Shown here: positions 26,277 through 35,362 of the stretch, piece after piece
How the letters are laid out: every line of letters starts with the position of its first letter
How positions within the stretch are numbered: the first letter of the stretch is position 1
Notes under the pieces: generated by a model
Databases searched by the model: none
Told to the model about the DNA's origin: nothing
What the model saw: the letters and a program-made list of their open reading frames with translations, nothing else
Made by a program: the position numbers and the translations under genes
Assembly: GCF_029203285.1 (NCBI RefSeq)
Contig: NZ_CP115669.1
Location: 4,154,001-4,218,000, forward strand
Direction of reading: 5' to 3'
DNA length: 64,000 nucleotides
Origin: Pseudomonas sp. PSE14
GTDB taxonomy: Bacteria > Pseudomonadota > Gammaproteobacteria > Pseudomonadales > Pseudomonadaceae

Positions 26277-26343
26277 CCACACAAAGCCTTTAGAAATACA
26301 TCTCACAACCAACCATTAAAAATAAAAGCAAAAATAGAGAAAG

Positions 26344-26371
26344 AAAGAGGCAGCATTTCAGCCGCCTCTTT
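26344..26371 (-). terminator. Terminator after the secreted-protein gene
   Basis: An 8-base stem AAAGAGGC (26344-26351)/GCCTCTTT (26364-26371) with a loop of about 12 bases lies 17 bases beyond the stop of the 608-residue protein. On the minus strand it is followed by a T-rich run. It separates the secreted-protein gene from the glycan operon. Confidence 0.75.
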
Positions 26372-26387
26372 ACGATCAGCCAATTAA

Positions 26388-28214
26388 TTAGTTATGGTTG
26401 TTACCAGCGCGACTATTAACAGTACTCGACGGCCCCGCATCACTGTTAAAGTTACCCTGGGTGGTAGCAGTCATGTTACTCAGAGTGCCATTCGGGGTAC
26501 GAATCAGGCCCAGTGCTTCGCAAGTCGGGAACTCCCCCTCAAGAACCAGGCGAGAGCGACCACCTACACCGTTCCAATCCGCACCATTCACACCGAATGC
26601 AGCGGCAATTTCGTTGATACTGTAAACACCGGTTTCGTGAGACTTCAGTACCGACTTGCCATTGCTATCAGTGATGTATGCACTGCCAGTATCCGGATAG
26701 CGCTTGCCGTTTTGGTCATACAGAACACCGCGCACCTTGCCATTGCGGCCGTCATCACTGGTGTTGGTCAGACGAATGAAGAACGCATCCGGATTGTTTG
26801 CAGACGGCAGATTGAACAGGCTGGCAACACAACTGCTCTTCCAGAAGTGATCGATCTGTGCACCGTTGATTACGCGGTCAACATAACGAACGTTACCGAA
26901 GTCAACCCGCAGCGGACCCACCGCGAAGGTCTGCTGGGAAACCATCGGTACGGTACCGCTGGCAAGGGCACAAATGTTGTAGGTCTGGTTGACGTCTTCG
27001 TTGCGCAGGCTGATTCTGAGATTGGAGACACCAGCACTATTGGCGCTGGAGGCAATGGCGTTAGCATCCCACTGATAAGCAGCAATCGTGGTACCGGCGG
27101 CATAATCCGAACAGTTACCGTTAACGAGGCCGATTGACTGAAGACCGGAGAAATTGCCGGAGATGTAGCTTTCGATCTTGTCACTACCGTTGAAGCCAAA
27201 GACGTTGCGACCGTCCTCGTTCAGCACGTCAGGGTTTACCCCCAGACGTACAGAACCCAGACGCTGGTAGTTAGTGCCATAGTTGGCCGGGTCGCTGGCA
27301 CCGGTTTGCGCTACGGCATTCGGATCGAAGGACTTGTCCTGGTTTGCCAGATCCAGCGAGTTGAGTACCTGATAGGAGCCCCACATGTTGGTGTTCATCA
27401 CGTCCCAGTAAACTGCCGGGAGAGAAGTGAAAACGATGAACGGAGCAGCCGAGTCGTTGTTGCTGGAGTTCAGCGCATTCGCACCGGTAGTGGTATCCAG
27501 CTGCGCGGATACGGTGACGTTAAAGCGACGTTCGTTCAGCGGGTCATTAAGCATGGTGACGACCGGGTTGAACGACTGAGCGACAAAGGTCGCGTCGCCC
27601 TGTAGAGGCGCACGTAGGTGGTCAACTTTGGCCGGGCTGGTGCTGGAAGTACCGATGGTGCGGAACAGGAAATGGACAGTGCCATGTTCAGGATTTGCAG
27701 CGGTAGCAGCAGCAATTTCTGCAGCGCCGGCAGCATCCAGAGTAAGACTGAGTGTGTTGACACCAATGCCGCTAGTGATAGCGAAACCAACACCGGGAGC
27801 CAAGGTACCGATCTGGATCTGGTTGGGAGAAATCTGATTGGCAAATTGTGCGACGGTACGATCCAGTGTCAACTTGACAGTATGACCCGTGGCAGCCTTC
27901 ACGGCTTTCGCCGGGTCGATAGCGTAGTCCAGATCAGGCAAGTCGAATTGGGTACTTTCAGACAGGTTACCGAAGATCTCCTGTGCAATGGTGATGTTGG
28001 CAGCGCGGCTGCCGTAGTTCGCCCCCGTCTCGATGCTGACGCCCGGCTTATAGTTAACCTGCCCCGGAGCATACTGATCAACATCACCTGGAGAGTTCTG
28101 GGTGACTGATGAATTAGAGCTCTGACCGACAATAATGCTCACCACGCCAGCGTTCGCAAAATTTGCAAACAGGGCAGAAGCTACTGCAGCACCCAGCAGT
28201 GTTTTCTTCAACAT
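26388..28214 (-). CDS. Secreted 608-residue protein of unknown family; candidate T2SS substrate / surface-layer protein
   Basis: I recognise no domain. A clean signal peptide (MLKKTLLGAAVASALFANFA, then NA) precedes a mature chain rich in Asn, Ser, Thr, Ala and Gly. There are only four cysteines (368, 415, 462, 565), an even number that would allow two disulfides, which is compatible with periplasmic folding before T2SS export. No transmembrane segment, coiled coil or autotransporter barrel follows. The Shine-Dalgarno sequence AGGAG is strong. The gene is monocistronic: one terminator precedes its upstream region and another follows it. It lies directly downstream of gspD and before the Wzt glycan operon. 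Surface-layer or matrix protein is inferred from size, composition and context; a secreted enzyme is the alternative. Confidence 0.7.
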   Translation of the reverse strand: MLKKTLLGAAVASALFANFANAGVVSIIVGQSSNSSVTQNSPGDVDQYAPGQVNYKPGVSIETGANYGSRAANITIAQEIFGNLSESTQFDLPDLDYAIDPAKAVKAATGHTVKLTLDRTVAQFANQISPNQIQIGTLAPGVGFAITSGIGVNTLSLTLDAAGAAEIAAATAANPEHGTVHFLFRTIGTSSTSPAKVDHLRAPLQGDATFVAQSFNPVVTMLNDPLNERRFNVTVSAQLDTTTGANALNSSNNDSAAPFIVFTSLPAVYWDVMNTNMWGSYQVLNSLDLANQDKSFDPNAVAQTGASDPANYGTNYQRLGSVRLGVNPDVLNEDGRNVFGFNGSDKIESYISGNFSGLQSIGLVNGNCSDYAAGTTIAAYQWDANAIASSANSAGVSNLRISLRNEDVNQTYNICALASGTVPMVSQQTFAVGPLRVDFGNVRYVDRVINGAQIDHFWKSSCVASLFNLPSANNPDAFFIRLTNTSDDGRNGKVRGVLYDQNGKRYPDTGSAYITDSNGKSVLKSHETGVYSINEIAAAFGVNGADWNGVGGRSRLVLEGEFPTCEALGLIRTPNGTLSNMTATTQGNFNSDAGPSSTVNSRAGNNHN

Positions 28215-28734
28215 AAAATATCAACTCCTAAATTATCGACTAGTCACTCTAATATTTGCCTTTCGCATTCATTGGAAAGACACATATCCGCCCCTGAAGA
28301 TTGCTCTAGCACAATGAATTCGAAAATTTATTGCTGGCAACCCCGCTCAGCCGCAGCCGACCAACTGCAGACCTTGCATTAATAAAAACTCAGAACCGGA
28401 TATCTTCCAGCCCCCCGCATTACCAGCCCCTTCAGAGAAGGAACTCGATAACACGGCCGAGCTCTTTGCTTTTTATACAACCACAAAGACAACACAAACA
28501 ACAGCAGAGGAACCCAAACGAAAAATAAGGAAAATACACTCAAACCACTAAACGAAACCCCTACAAAAAGCGTGAATATTTTTCCTGGAAAATTCTCAAC
28601 AACTGGATATTTCTTACAAGAAAAAAGAAAGCCCCAAGGGGCTACCAAGGGGCTCATCTACAACTCACACAAGCACCAATCAAATTAAAAGAAAGGAATC
28701 AACCCAAGATCATCACTAAAAACGAAGAGACAGG
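28215..28734 (-). promoter_or_regulatory. 520-base AT-rich region upstream of the secreted-protein gene
   Basis: The stretch between gspD and the secreted-protein gene is clearly AT-richer than its neighbours. After the gspD terminator it must hold the promoter of the 608-residue protein, with room for a 5' untranslated region of up to 400 bases. AGGAG sits ten bases before the start codon. I could not identify a convincing -35/-10 pair or sigma-54 site. Confidence 0.5.
28621..28654 (-). terminator. Terminator after gspD
   Basis: On the minus strand, AGCCCC can pair with either of two GGGGCT copies (5-6 base stem), followed by TTTCTTTTTT. It ends the gspC-gspD unit about 80 bases beyond the gspD stop. 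Confidence 0.7.
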
Positions 28735-31077
28735 TCAGTAGCCACATGCTCCCGGCGCCTTACTACAAGCCAGAGCCGGCTCAATCATCTTCTTCAGCTT
28801 GAGAGTAACCTCCTTTATATCCTCACCACTCTCAAGAATATAGGGCTGAATTAGCATAATCACTTCACTTTTCGACTTATTCTTACTACGCGCACCAAAC
28901 AAATACCCAATACCTGGAATATTCTTCAGAATGGGGACGCCGCCATTGGAGTCATCACCACTTTCCCGAATCAACCCCCCCATCAGCACAGAACCGCCGC
29001 TCTGCAAGGTCAAAGCAGTTTCCATTGAAGTACGACTTATACTGGGAGTCAGACTCTGTCCCCCAGCATCACCAGAGCCGCCGTCACTTCCCCCGCTAGA
29101 GCCCGAAGAACTAACTTCCTGACTTACCGTCAGATCAACACGATCATTCGAGTAGATGACCGGAGAGACATTCAGAATCACCCCTGTCGAGCGATAAGAA
29201 ATGCTCTGTAGTATGTTCGAGGTCCCCCCCGTACTGCTGTTATCCGTTTGCTGCCCGGTCACGACCGGCACATCCGTCCCTACATTGATATTTGCCTGCT
29301 CGCCGCTCTTCACCAATACCCGGGGGGTGGCAAGTATCCTTGAGCGAGTATCCGTTGCTAGGGCCTTCAGCGACGCGAAGGCTCCGCCGGCAGTATTGAG
29401 GATATAGGAGAAGCCTGCACTACTACTGTCCACCCCCCAACTGCGCCCATCCGCAACAATATTATCCTTCCCTCCCCCTCCCCATTGATGACCACTATTG
29501 AACCCCCACCTGAGCCCAAGACTTTCGCCATGCGACAGATCCACACTGGCAATGGTCACCTCAATCAACACCTGACGCGCAGGTTTGTCCAGTTGCTTGA
29601 GCAACGGTTGAAGTTGCTGCCAGACTCTCCCAGGCCCACGGAACAATATCGCATTGCGGTTCTCATCCTCGACAATAGTCCCACTGCCCATGACACTCGA
29701 AGAGAGGCTATCCCCCAAGCCGCCATTCCCAGCAGCCCCTAACAACGCCTGTGTACCCGCCAGTTGCAAAAGCGGCGAAATACCAGCGGAACGATTACCA
29801 CCCATGTCCGCATTGCTGTTGGAGCGCACAGGCGCTGGGCTATTGGCAGCAGCCCGTCGCGAAGCGCTATTGCTAAGGTCTGGCGTCAGGCCGTACGCAC
29901 CACCACCGCCCCCAATACCGGAGAGCAATGAGCGGAGCGATTTGGCCAGGTCGGTGGCACGGGTGTTACGCACTTCGTAGAAGAACAGCCCTTCCTTATC
30001 CGTGCCCGCGCCCATATCGACAGCGGAGACCAGAGGCGCGCGATCGGCCTGCTCCGCCCACTCTCGCACGAGTCCCAGCAAGGACTGCTGGTTGGTGAAG
30101 ACGATCAGCCCATTGGAGCTTTCCAGTGGAATCAGAACGATGTTGCCCGTGGCCTCTCCAATCCCAACGCTGTATCCCTGCGCGGTCAGCAAAGTCTTCA
30201 GTTGCTTGGCCAAGCTGTCGGATGAAATGAATGCAGGATCAATACGCAGGCTGTACTGCCCGCGCATGAAAGGCTGATCGAGAAGCTCAACGGCTTTGGC
30301 GGCTTGGCCGACGATAGATGACATTCCCTTGAGCATCAGCCCACCGCGAGCACTGTCGGCAATCGCGGTCAATCCGGACTTTTCATAAGCACTATTCAAC
30401 CATGGGATGACGTCCTTAGCATCGACATTGTGCAGCTGTACGAACTGGAATACCGGGCGGTAAGCAATGGGTACTTCAGGGCGTGCATCGCCGCTGATAA
30501 GGATCGGCGGTTCGTCCGGGCTCAGGCCAATCTGTTTTATCTGGAAACGAAGAACACTCCCCTGCTTGAGGATCTCCACGCCGTAATTGCTCATGACCTG
30601 GGACGCAACGTTATAGACCATCTGCCGGGTCTGAGGTTGCTCCAGTCGCAAGGTCACGCGATCCGGTTTGTTTTTGAGGGTATTATCGATCTCAAAAGGT
30701 AATCCCAATATATTTCCGAAGACTTCATTGATAAAAGAAGCCAGCGTGACGTCCTCGACATTAACCGTAACATCAGACTTACTGTCATCCAGCGTCAACT
30801 TTTCGGACTTATCCACCACCCCGCCATGAGTTAATCCGGCAGGCTGAGGAGTATGGCCGATAGTCGGACCTTTTACCCCTGCGATGCCACCCTGTGCTTC
30901 CGGGCCATTCACATCGGAAGTCGAAGCAGGTTCCTGCCCCCTATCCGGGGTCTTTTCAATCAACGGCTCTGGCAGCTCGAGGGGATCGGTCGAGCATCCT
31001 CCTGCCATACCGATGGTCGTAGCAATCAAGACTGCTCGCCAGGTCAATGGAGGAAAAAACCTATTCAGCGGGCGCAT
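28735..31077 (-). CDS. gspD: Type II secretion outer-membrane secretin, probable lipoprotein
   Basis: A 780-residue secretin that forms the outer-membrane channel. The N-terminus is a signal with a lipobox-like GMAGGCSTD, so the mature protein probably begins with a lipidated Cys, as in the self-piloted liposecretin HxcQ of P. aeruginosa. Then come a proline/acidic linker, N-domains (VTVNVEDVTLASFINEVF; LRIDPAFISSDSLAKQL), a Gly/Ser-rich section around 395-445, and the secretin core (VLIEVTIASVDLSHGESLG, then LATPRVLVKSGEQANINVGT). The ATG at 31077 has AAGGA at ideal spacing. It overlaps the gspC end by 17 bases. Confidence 0.92.
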   Translation of the reverse strand: MRPLNRFFPPLTWRAVLIATTIGMAGGCSTDPLELPEPLIEKTPDRGQEPASTSDVNGPEAQGGIAGVKGPTIGHTPQPAGLTHGGVVDKSEKLTLDDSKSDVTVNVEDVTLASFINEVFGNILGLPFEIDNTLKNKPDRVTLRLEQPQTRQMVYNVASQVMSNYGVEILKQGSVLRFQIKQIGLSPDEPPILISGDARPEVPIAYRPVFQFVQLHNVDAKDVIPWLNSAYEKSGLTAIADSARGGLMLKGMSSIVGQAAKAVELLDQPFMRGQYSLRIDPAFISSDSLAKQLKTLLTAQGYSVGIGEATGNIVLIPLESSNGLIVFTNQQSLLGLVREWAEQADRAPLVSAVDMGAGTDKEGLFFYEVRNTRATDLAKSLRSLLSGIGGGGGAYGLTPDLSNSASRRAAANSPAPVRSNSNADMGGNRSAGISPLLQLAGTQALLGAAGNGGLGDSLSSSVMGSGTIVEDENRNAILFRGPGRVWQQLQPLLKQLDKPARQVLIEVTIASVDLSHGESLGLRWGFNSGHQWGGGGKDNIVADGRSWGVDSSSAGFSYILNTAGGAFASLKALATDTRSRILATPRVLVKSGEQANINVGTDVPVVTGQQTDNSSTGGTSNILQSISYRSTGVILNVSPVIYSNDRVDLTVSQEVSSSGSSGGSDGGSGDAGGQSLTPSISRTSMETALTLQSGGSVLMGGLIRESGDDSNGGVPILKNIPGIGYLFGARSKNKSKSEVIMLIQPYILESGEDIKEVTLKLKKMIEPALACSKAPGACGY

Positions 31078-31540
31078 ACAACTTCCTTTCAAGATCGTTA
31101 CCGTTCACATCGCCCGGCAGAGAAAATCGAATCCCTTGTTTGCCAATACTTTCGAGCACCTCCCCTCCCGGAAGAGAAGCGCCTGTCAGATATCGCTTGA
31201 CCGGGGATCGAGCATCCTCAGCTACTAGAGCAAATCGCTGGCCAGAAACTTCTATGACTCCCCGAAAACTCCAGGTCACTTTGCGTTTCTCGACCAATGA
31301 TTCATTTCCAGCGGCAGCCTTCGCAGTCGAATTGGCCTGCTCACTACGCCACCAACTCAACTGGGCGAGTTCGCTGGCCATGGTCAAGCTGATATTTTTC
31401 CTAGGGTAATCCGGGAGAGACCAATCCGGTGACTCATCGATGTTCACCGGATTATCGACTGCAGGCTTCAGGAGCAAACCGGCGATAATTCCGAAGGCGC
31501 TGATCAGAAAGTACCAACGAAGAACCGTTAACGAAGTCAT
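31061..31540 (-). CDS. gspC: Type II secretion GspC-like inner-membrane protein (short)
   Basis: A 159-residue bitopic protein: a short cytoplasmic N-terminus, one membrane helix at about 5-25 (LRWYFLISAFGIIAGLLL), and a periplasmic part with the GspC homology-region pattern (WSFRGVIEVSGQRFALVAED, then SLPGGEVLESI and IRFSLPGD). The usual C-terminal PDZ or coiled coil is missing, so it is about half the length of classical GspC and resembles short Hxc-type versions. The homology region contacts the secretin N0 domain, consistent with gspD being the next gene. The assignment rests on pattern and context. Confidence 0.72.
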   Translation of the reverse strand: MTSLTVLRWYFLISAFGIIAGLLLKPAVDNPVNIDESPDWSLPDYPRKNISLTMASELAQLSWWRSEQANSTAKAAAGNESLVEKRKVTWSFRGVIEVSGQRFALVAEDARSPVKRYLTGASLPGGEVLESIGKQGIRFSLPGDVNGNDLERKLYAPAE

Positions 31541-31717
31541 TGAACGCTGTCAGGATGAGAGGAATGACGTCAGCCATTGGAGGCCAGTGATTCTGACATC
31601 ATCACGCTTCAGCAAGCCGCCTCTAATGCGCGTGAATTTTCCGCATTTTTAACGTCATTACGGATACGGCTTACATACGCAATTCTTTTCACTCGCCAAG
31701 TTCGGAAAACTCCTGAC

Positions 31718-32341
31718 TCAAGAGCGGGACGAAGCCGGTGCAGCTGATCCGAAATAGAAGTGAAAAGAAATTTGCAGGTTGATGGACGGTGACAACCCGT
31801 TACTCAACTCAGCCGAGTCGATGCTGATCCAGTGCGATGAACCCTCGAGAGCCAGCAGTAATTTCCCGTAGCTGTCGGGATCGAAGCGTCCGCGCAGTTG
31901 AACTTCGATATGCGGGTCCGGCTTGCCATCGGAAAAGTCCGATGGATCCTGCACATTCACCCGCGCCTCCTGCAGACCAGCCTTTTTGACTTCTACATCC
32001 AACCAGGCCTGTACATCAGCCCGAGCACCCGACGCACTCTGCGCAGTCCAAAGGTGAGATCGGTATTGCGCCAAACGGTCGTCCGCCTGCAGCGCACGTT
32101 CAGGCCAATAGGACTGCTGAGCCAGCGCCTGAGTTTTCTTCAGTTCCAGGGCAGCACGCGCGCACTCCAGCGCTTGCGCACTCTTCCAGTCCGAACACAG
32201 GACGATGAGGTTGGCAACTGCTAGTGCCAGAACAGCCCACCCGGACATCCTTAGGCTGGCCTGTTCCTGCCAACGCTGAAGCAACAGGCCCCATTGCAGG
32301 CGAGCTGAGTTCCAGAAACCTCTCAAAGATTCAGTCCTCAC
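31718..32341 (-). CDS. gspM: Type II secretion GspM-like protein
   Basis: A 207-residue bitopic protein with one membrane segment at about residues 33-50 (SGWAVLALAVANLIVLCS), a helical stretch (ALECARAALELKKTQALAQQ), and a C-terminal ferredoxin-like domain (IEVQLRGRFDPDSYGKLLLA). GspM and GspL form the inner-membrane platform partners. The start is GTG at 32341, overlapping the gspL stop as GTGA. A gap of 177 bases to gspC follows, long enough for a separate promoter. Primary-sequence similarity within GspM is always low, so position supports the call. Confidence 0.72.
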   Translation of the reverse strand: MRTESLRGFWNSARLQWGLLLQRWQEQASLRMSGWAVLALAVANLIVLCSDWKSAQALECARAALELKKTQALAQQSYWPERALQADDRLAQYRSHLWTAQSASGARADVQAWLDVEVKKAGLQEARVNVQDPSDFSDGKPDPHIEVQLRGRFDPDSYGKLLLALEGSSHWISIDSAELSNGLSPSINLQISFHFYFGSAAPASSRS

Positions 32342-33432
32342 TTCAGAGCCATGACCAATTGAAGCCCGTCGCCGCGAGGGGACGGTTCAACCTTGACGTC
32401 GTGAAAACCACCCTCCTCCTCCAGACGCTTGACAAAAAACCGGGGGTCCGTGTTCTGGGTAGTGATCAGCAGCTCAAGGTCGTTGCCGGCGAAACGCCAA
32501 TGGCTCAACTTGCTGTCTGGCGGCAGCAGTCCGGATATTTTCCTCAATAGCTCGATTTGCAGTGGCGATGCCTGCATACGCTGCTGGAGTTTCTCGATGG
32601 CATCGTGAGCCTGCTGAGCCCGGGTTCGCGCGGTGAGCAAATTGTCGAGCCGCTCCATCAGTTGCTCATGTTCGCCCCGCAGACTCCGTGCCTCCATCCA
32701 CCAAGATACGCCCTGGGTCAGCTGGAGTATTCCGCCCAGCAACAGGACAGCCAGCAGCACGTGAGGCATCCAGCGCTCCCAGGCCGCCTGAGCCCCCAGG
32801 CCGCCGCCCGCCCAAGGCAGGGTCAGGTATTGCGCCTGCTCTGCGGCAACACAAGAGTGTGCGTCAATCCCGACGACACCTCGCAGCACCAGACTCATCT
32901 GCTCGGGTGATGGGGGAGACTGGTAGTGGATACTCAACAGTAGAACACCGGATTTCCAGACTTGCAGGTCATGGCCAAGCCTGCCTGCAAGCAGACGGAC
33001 ATGATTCGGTGCATCGGCCAGCACTGGGTTCTGCAGCAACGTCTCAGGCAGGCATCGATAGTGTCTGGGACACCCATTGCTCTGCTGGGCCATCTCCAAC
33101 TGCAGTTCGTGGTCCCACAACCAAAGCAGGACCTGCCCGCCCCGCCACACCGCGTAATACCCAGGCGAGCGATAGGGTGAAAGACTGGGCAACTTCGTCA
33201 ACAAGGCCTGTGAGCGCTGCGCCTTGGGAACGTGGGAAAAGTCCAGGCAGCGATAGAGGCATTGCGACCGTTCAATCACCCACTGCGCCGACGCGCCGCG
33301 CCAGAGACCGTGTGGGCGATCAGACCATTGCAGCGTCAGCCGGCCATTATCGCCAGGGACCTGCCACAAGCGGGGCGGCGAGTATGCCAGGGGTCGCATG
33401 AGTCGCGACTGGAACAATTGCTGAGAGAGCAT
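32338..33432 (-). CDS. gspL: Type II secretion GspL-like protein
   Basis: About 364 residues. The N-terminal 215 residues are soluble with the pattern of the actin-like cytoplasmic GspL domain, which docks the GspE ATPase. A single membrane helix lies at about 230-247 (VLLAVLLLGGILQLTQGV), followed by a coiled-coil stretch (RGEHEQLMERLDNLLTARTR) and a ferredoxin-like periplasmic domain (LSHWRFAGNDLELLITTQ). The start is uncertain: ATG at 33432 has AAGGA upstream at wide spacing and overlaps gspK by 86 bases; ATG at 33486 or 33399 are alternatives. Confidence 0.75.
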   Translation of the reverse strand: MLSQQLFQSRLMRPLAYSPPRLWQVPGDNGRLTLQWSDRPHGLWRGASAQWVIERSQCLYRCLDFSHVPKAQRSQALLTKLPSLSPYRSPGYYAVWRGGQVLLWLWDHELQLEMAQQSNGCPRHYRCLPETLLQNPVLADAPNHVRLLAGRLGHDLQVWKSGVLLLSIHYQSPPSPEQMSLVLRGVVGIDAHSCVAAEQAQYLTLPWAGGGLGAQAAWERWMPHVLLAVLLLGGILQLTQGVSWWMEARSLRGEHEQLMERLDNLLTARTRAQQAHDAIEKLQQRMQASPLQIELLRKISGLLPPDSKLSHWRFAGNDLELLITTQNTDPRFFVKRLEEEGGFHDVKVEPSPRGDGLQLVMALK

Positions 33433-34354
33433 GTCTGGGCAAGGTCCTTCTTGGAAGAAGCTGCCAGGGCGGCAGGCGTAGGTCATTGGATTCGAAACTC
33501 AGTTGGTATTCGTAGCGCTGTTCGCCATCGACGCGACGCAGGCGCAACAGCAGCACAGAACTGGGCAGCCGCGACCAACCATCGCCGGGAATGCTAGTGG
33601 CGTAGCTGCCCAACATGGACTCCAGGTCAGCACTGCTGAGGATCGGGTGCATCTGCCGCAGACCGAGCAAACGCTGCAAAGAGCCGTCCGGTAAATTCCA
33701 GCCGTCGGTCAGTACACGGACGCCTGCGGTATTCAGGTTCAAGGCGGTCTCGTTCACCGTCGCCACATCGTTCCACCCATTGGCCACCAACCGCTCCTCC
33801 CAAGGACGCCAGGCAGGCAGCACAAAGACTTCCATGGGCGACAACAACGGACGCTGGGACATTCCCACCGGAGCGTTCTTCAGATAACGCGCCAGTTCGA
33901 CGAGCATGCGCGGCGTATCTTCGGGAGGCACCCCGAGGTTGAGCAGCAATGCATTGAGCACTGCCGGTTGGCTGCCACTCAGGCTAATCCGCGACGCTCG
34001 ATCGATGAGCGTCAAGCAGTACCCGTTGAGCAGGCAGAACTCTCGGCCATCCACCGGAATTTCTCCACCTGCAGACATCACCGAACCATCCATGTCACCG
34101 GATTCGACGCCCGGACTATCAGGAGTCGTAACCCCACCCAGTGTCATGCGATGCGTGGCAATCATCCAAGTCAGCCGACTCAGCAGACTGCGCTCCTCGA
34201 AACTCTGCTGAAGCAACTGACGCTCGGCCTCCACCGCTTGCCGAGAACGCTCGATCCAGGTGACAGCCGCGGCGACCATCAGTGCCATACAGGCGAGGAA
34301 CCAGATCACTCCGACCAGGACGAATCCAGCTTCCCGGCGAACCTCAACGGTCAT
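33347..34354 (-). CDS. gspK: Type II secretion minor pseudopilin GspK
   Basis: A 335-residue protein with a short basic leader, a processing site at EAG/FVLVGVIWF and a hydrophobic N-terminal helix. As usual for GspK, the conserved Glu at +5 is absent (Gly here). The large periplasmic domain (RASRISLSGSQPAVLNALLL, then TVNETALNLNTAGVRVLTDG, the classic LNLNTA motif) is typical. GspK caps the pseudopilus tip with GspI and GspJ. It overlaps gspJ by 11 bases. Confidence 0.88.
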   Translation of the reverse strand: MTVEVRREAGFVLVGVIWFLACMALMVAAAVTWIERSRQAVEAERQLLQQSFEERSLLSRLTWMIATHRMTLGGVTTPDSPGVESGDMDGSVMSAGGEIPVDGREFCLLNGYCLTLIDRASRISLSGSQPAVLNALLLNLGVPPEDTPRMLVELARYLKNAPVGMSQRPLLSPMEVFVLPAWRPWEERLVANGWNDVATVNETALNLNTAGVRVLTDGWNLPDGSLQRLLGLRQMHPILSSADLESMLGSYATSIPGDGWSRLPSSVLLLRLRRVDGEQRYEYQLSFESNDLRLPPWQLLPRRTLPRHALSAIVPVATHATPGILAAPLVAGPWR

Positions 34355-34934
34355 CGAAGCTCATCCTCCATCTCGGCATCTGTACCGACGCCATCAGGAA
34401 CAGGCGCTCCTGCGCCGACGCCAGGGCGACGGCATTCGGCAACAGGTCCGCCAGTTGAGGAGTGGGCGGCCAATCCGAATGCCACTGCCCCTGGGCGTCC
34501 AGGTACTCGAAATGGGCATCGGAAGCGACCGACAACAACAGCCAGCGACGCCCTTCGATGCGACGCACGTAGATCAATTCAGCGGCATCTCCCTGCGTCT
34601 CCAGGCGAAAGGCGAAGGGGACGGGAACGCCTTCGCGTCGGTCGACGCTGTTCAAGGTCACGGCTTCGAAACTGAGGGCGTCGCCACGGAAGCGTCCAGC
34701 AGGATCGCTCGGCTCCGGCGCCGAGAGAAAAGTGATGGCGTCGCCGAACCAGCCGAACACCCGCTCTCGAGTCTGCCGCAGGTCGCTTTCGCCCATGAAT
34801 GCCTCATTGGCCCTAGCGACGTAAGACATGCCCTGCATCATCAGCGCAGTGATGAACGACACCAGCACCAGAACCACCAACAACTCGAGCAAGGTGAAAC
34901 CACGCTCGCTCCCACCGCCCGTCCCCCGCTTCAT
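34344..34934 (-). CDS. gspJ: Type II secretion minor pseudopilin GspJ
   Basis: A 196-residue pseudopilin with processing site ERG/FTLLELLVVLVLVSF, Glu at +5, followed by the GspJ-like region DLRQTRERVFGWFGDAITFL and WHSDWPPTPQ. It forms the tip complex with GspI and GspK and needs the prepilin peptidase PilD/XcpA, which is not encoded here. ATGA overlap with the gspI stop. Confidence 0.87.
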   Translation of the reverse strand: MKRGTGGGSERGFTLLELLVVLVLVSFITALMMQGMSYVARANEAFMGESDLRQTRERVFGWFGDAITFLSAPEPSDPAGRFRGDALSFEAVTLNSVDRREGVPVPFAFRLETQGDAAELIYVRRIEGRRWLLLSVASDAHFEYLDAQGQWHSDWPPTPQLADLLPNAVALASAQERLFLMASVQMPRWRMSFDDR

Positions 34935-35362
34935 TGTCCCGTCGTTCCCTGGTCCTGAGCGTTGCGTGCCATACGATAGCCTGGCAACTCGACGGCAAGC
35001 TCCACCGGATCGCCGCGTCCATCGTCAATCCGCGCGATCACCTGGTACAAGGCGGCGTCATAAACGCCGGGATTGCCGCTGTAGCGGCCGACAACGGGAC
35101 GGGACTCAGTCAGCGCCTTGCTTTTCCATTCCAACGCATAGGTTCCAAGATGCACCGAACCTTCAGCTTGAACGGCGGGGTTGATGCTCTCCAGGTAGGC
35201 CAGTGCCAGGCGCGACACATCGATGCGCTGTCGAACATCGACCATGCGCTCGACCGCAATGAAGCCTGAGTTGAGCCACGCCAGCAGCGCGCCGCCAACC
35301 ACTACCAGAAGCGTCATGGCAATCACGGCTTCCAGCAGCGTGAATCCAGCCTGCCGTGTCAT
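34931..35362 (-). CDS. gspI: Type II secretion minor pseudopilin GspI
   Basis: A 143-residue pseudopilin: leader MTRQAG, cleavage before FTLLEAVIAMTLLVVV, then the GspI-type LALAYLESINPAVQAEGSVH region. ATG at 35362 overlaps the gspH stop by four bases; an ATG at 35380 would lengthen the leader. Initiates the tip complex in known systems. Confidence 0.87.
   Translation of the reverse strand: MTRQAGFTLLEAVIAMTLLVVVGGALLAWLNSGFIAVERMVDVRQRIDVSRLALAYLESINPAVQAEGSVHLGTYALEWKSKALTESRPVVGRYSGNPGVYDAALYQVIARIDDGRGDPVELAVELPGYRMARNAQDQGTTGQ

Noticed and set aside
26394-27137. Long plus-strand frame opposite the secreted-protein gene
   Set aside because: Mirror frame of the 608-residue gene; no ribosome site, and low-complexity translation without any domain.
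28379-28657. A 92-residue frame on the minus strand with one strong hydrophobic segment
   Set aside because: Its ATG falls inside the gspD terminator hairpin, there is no ribosome binding site, and the region is AT-rich intergenic sequence where hydrophobic frames arise by chance.
31541-31717. A missing gspN or a prepilin peptidase gene in the gap of the T2SS
   Set aside because: The 177-base gap has no coding frame of useful length; the system presumably uses the housekeeping prepilin peptidase.
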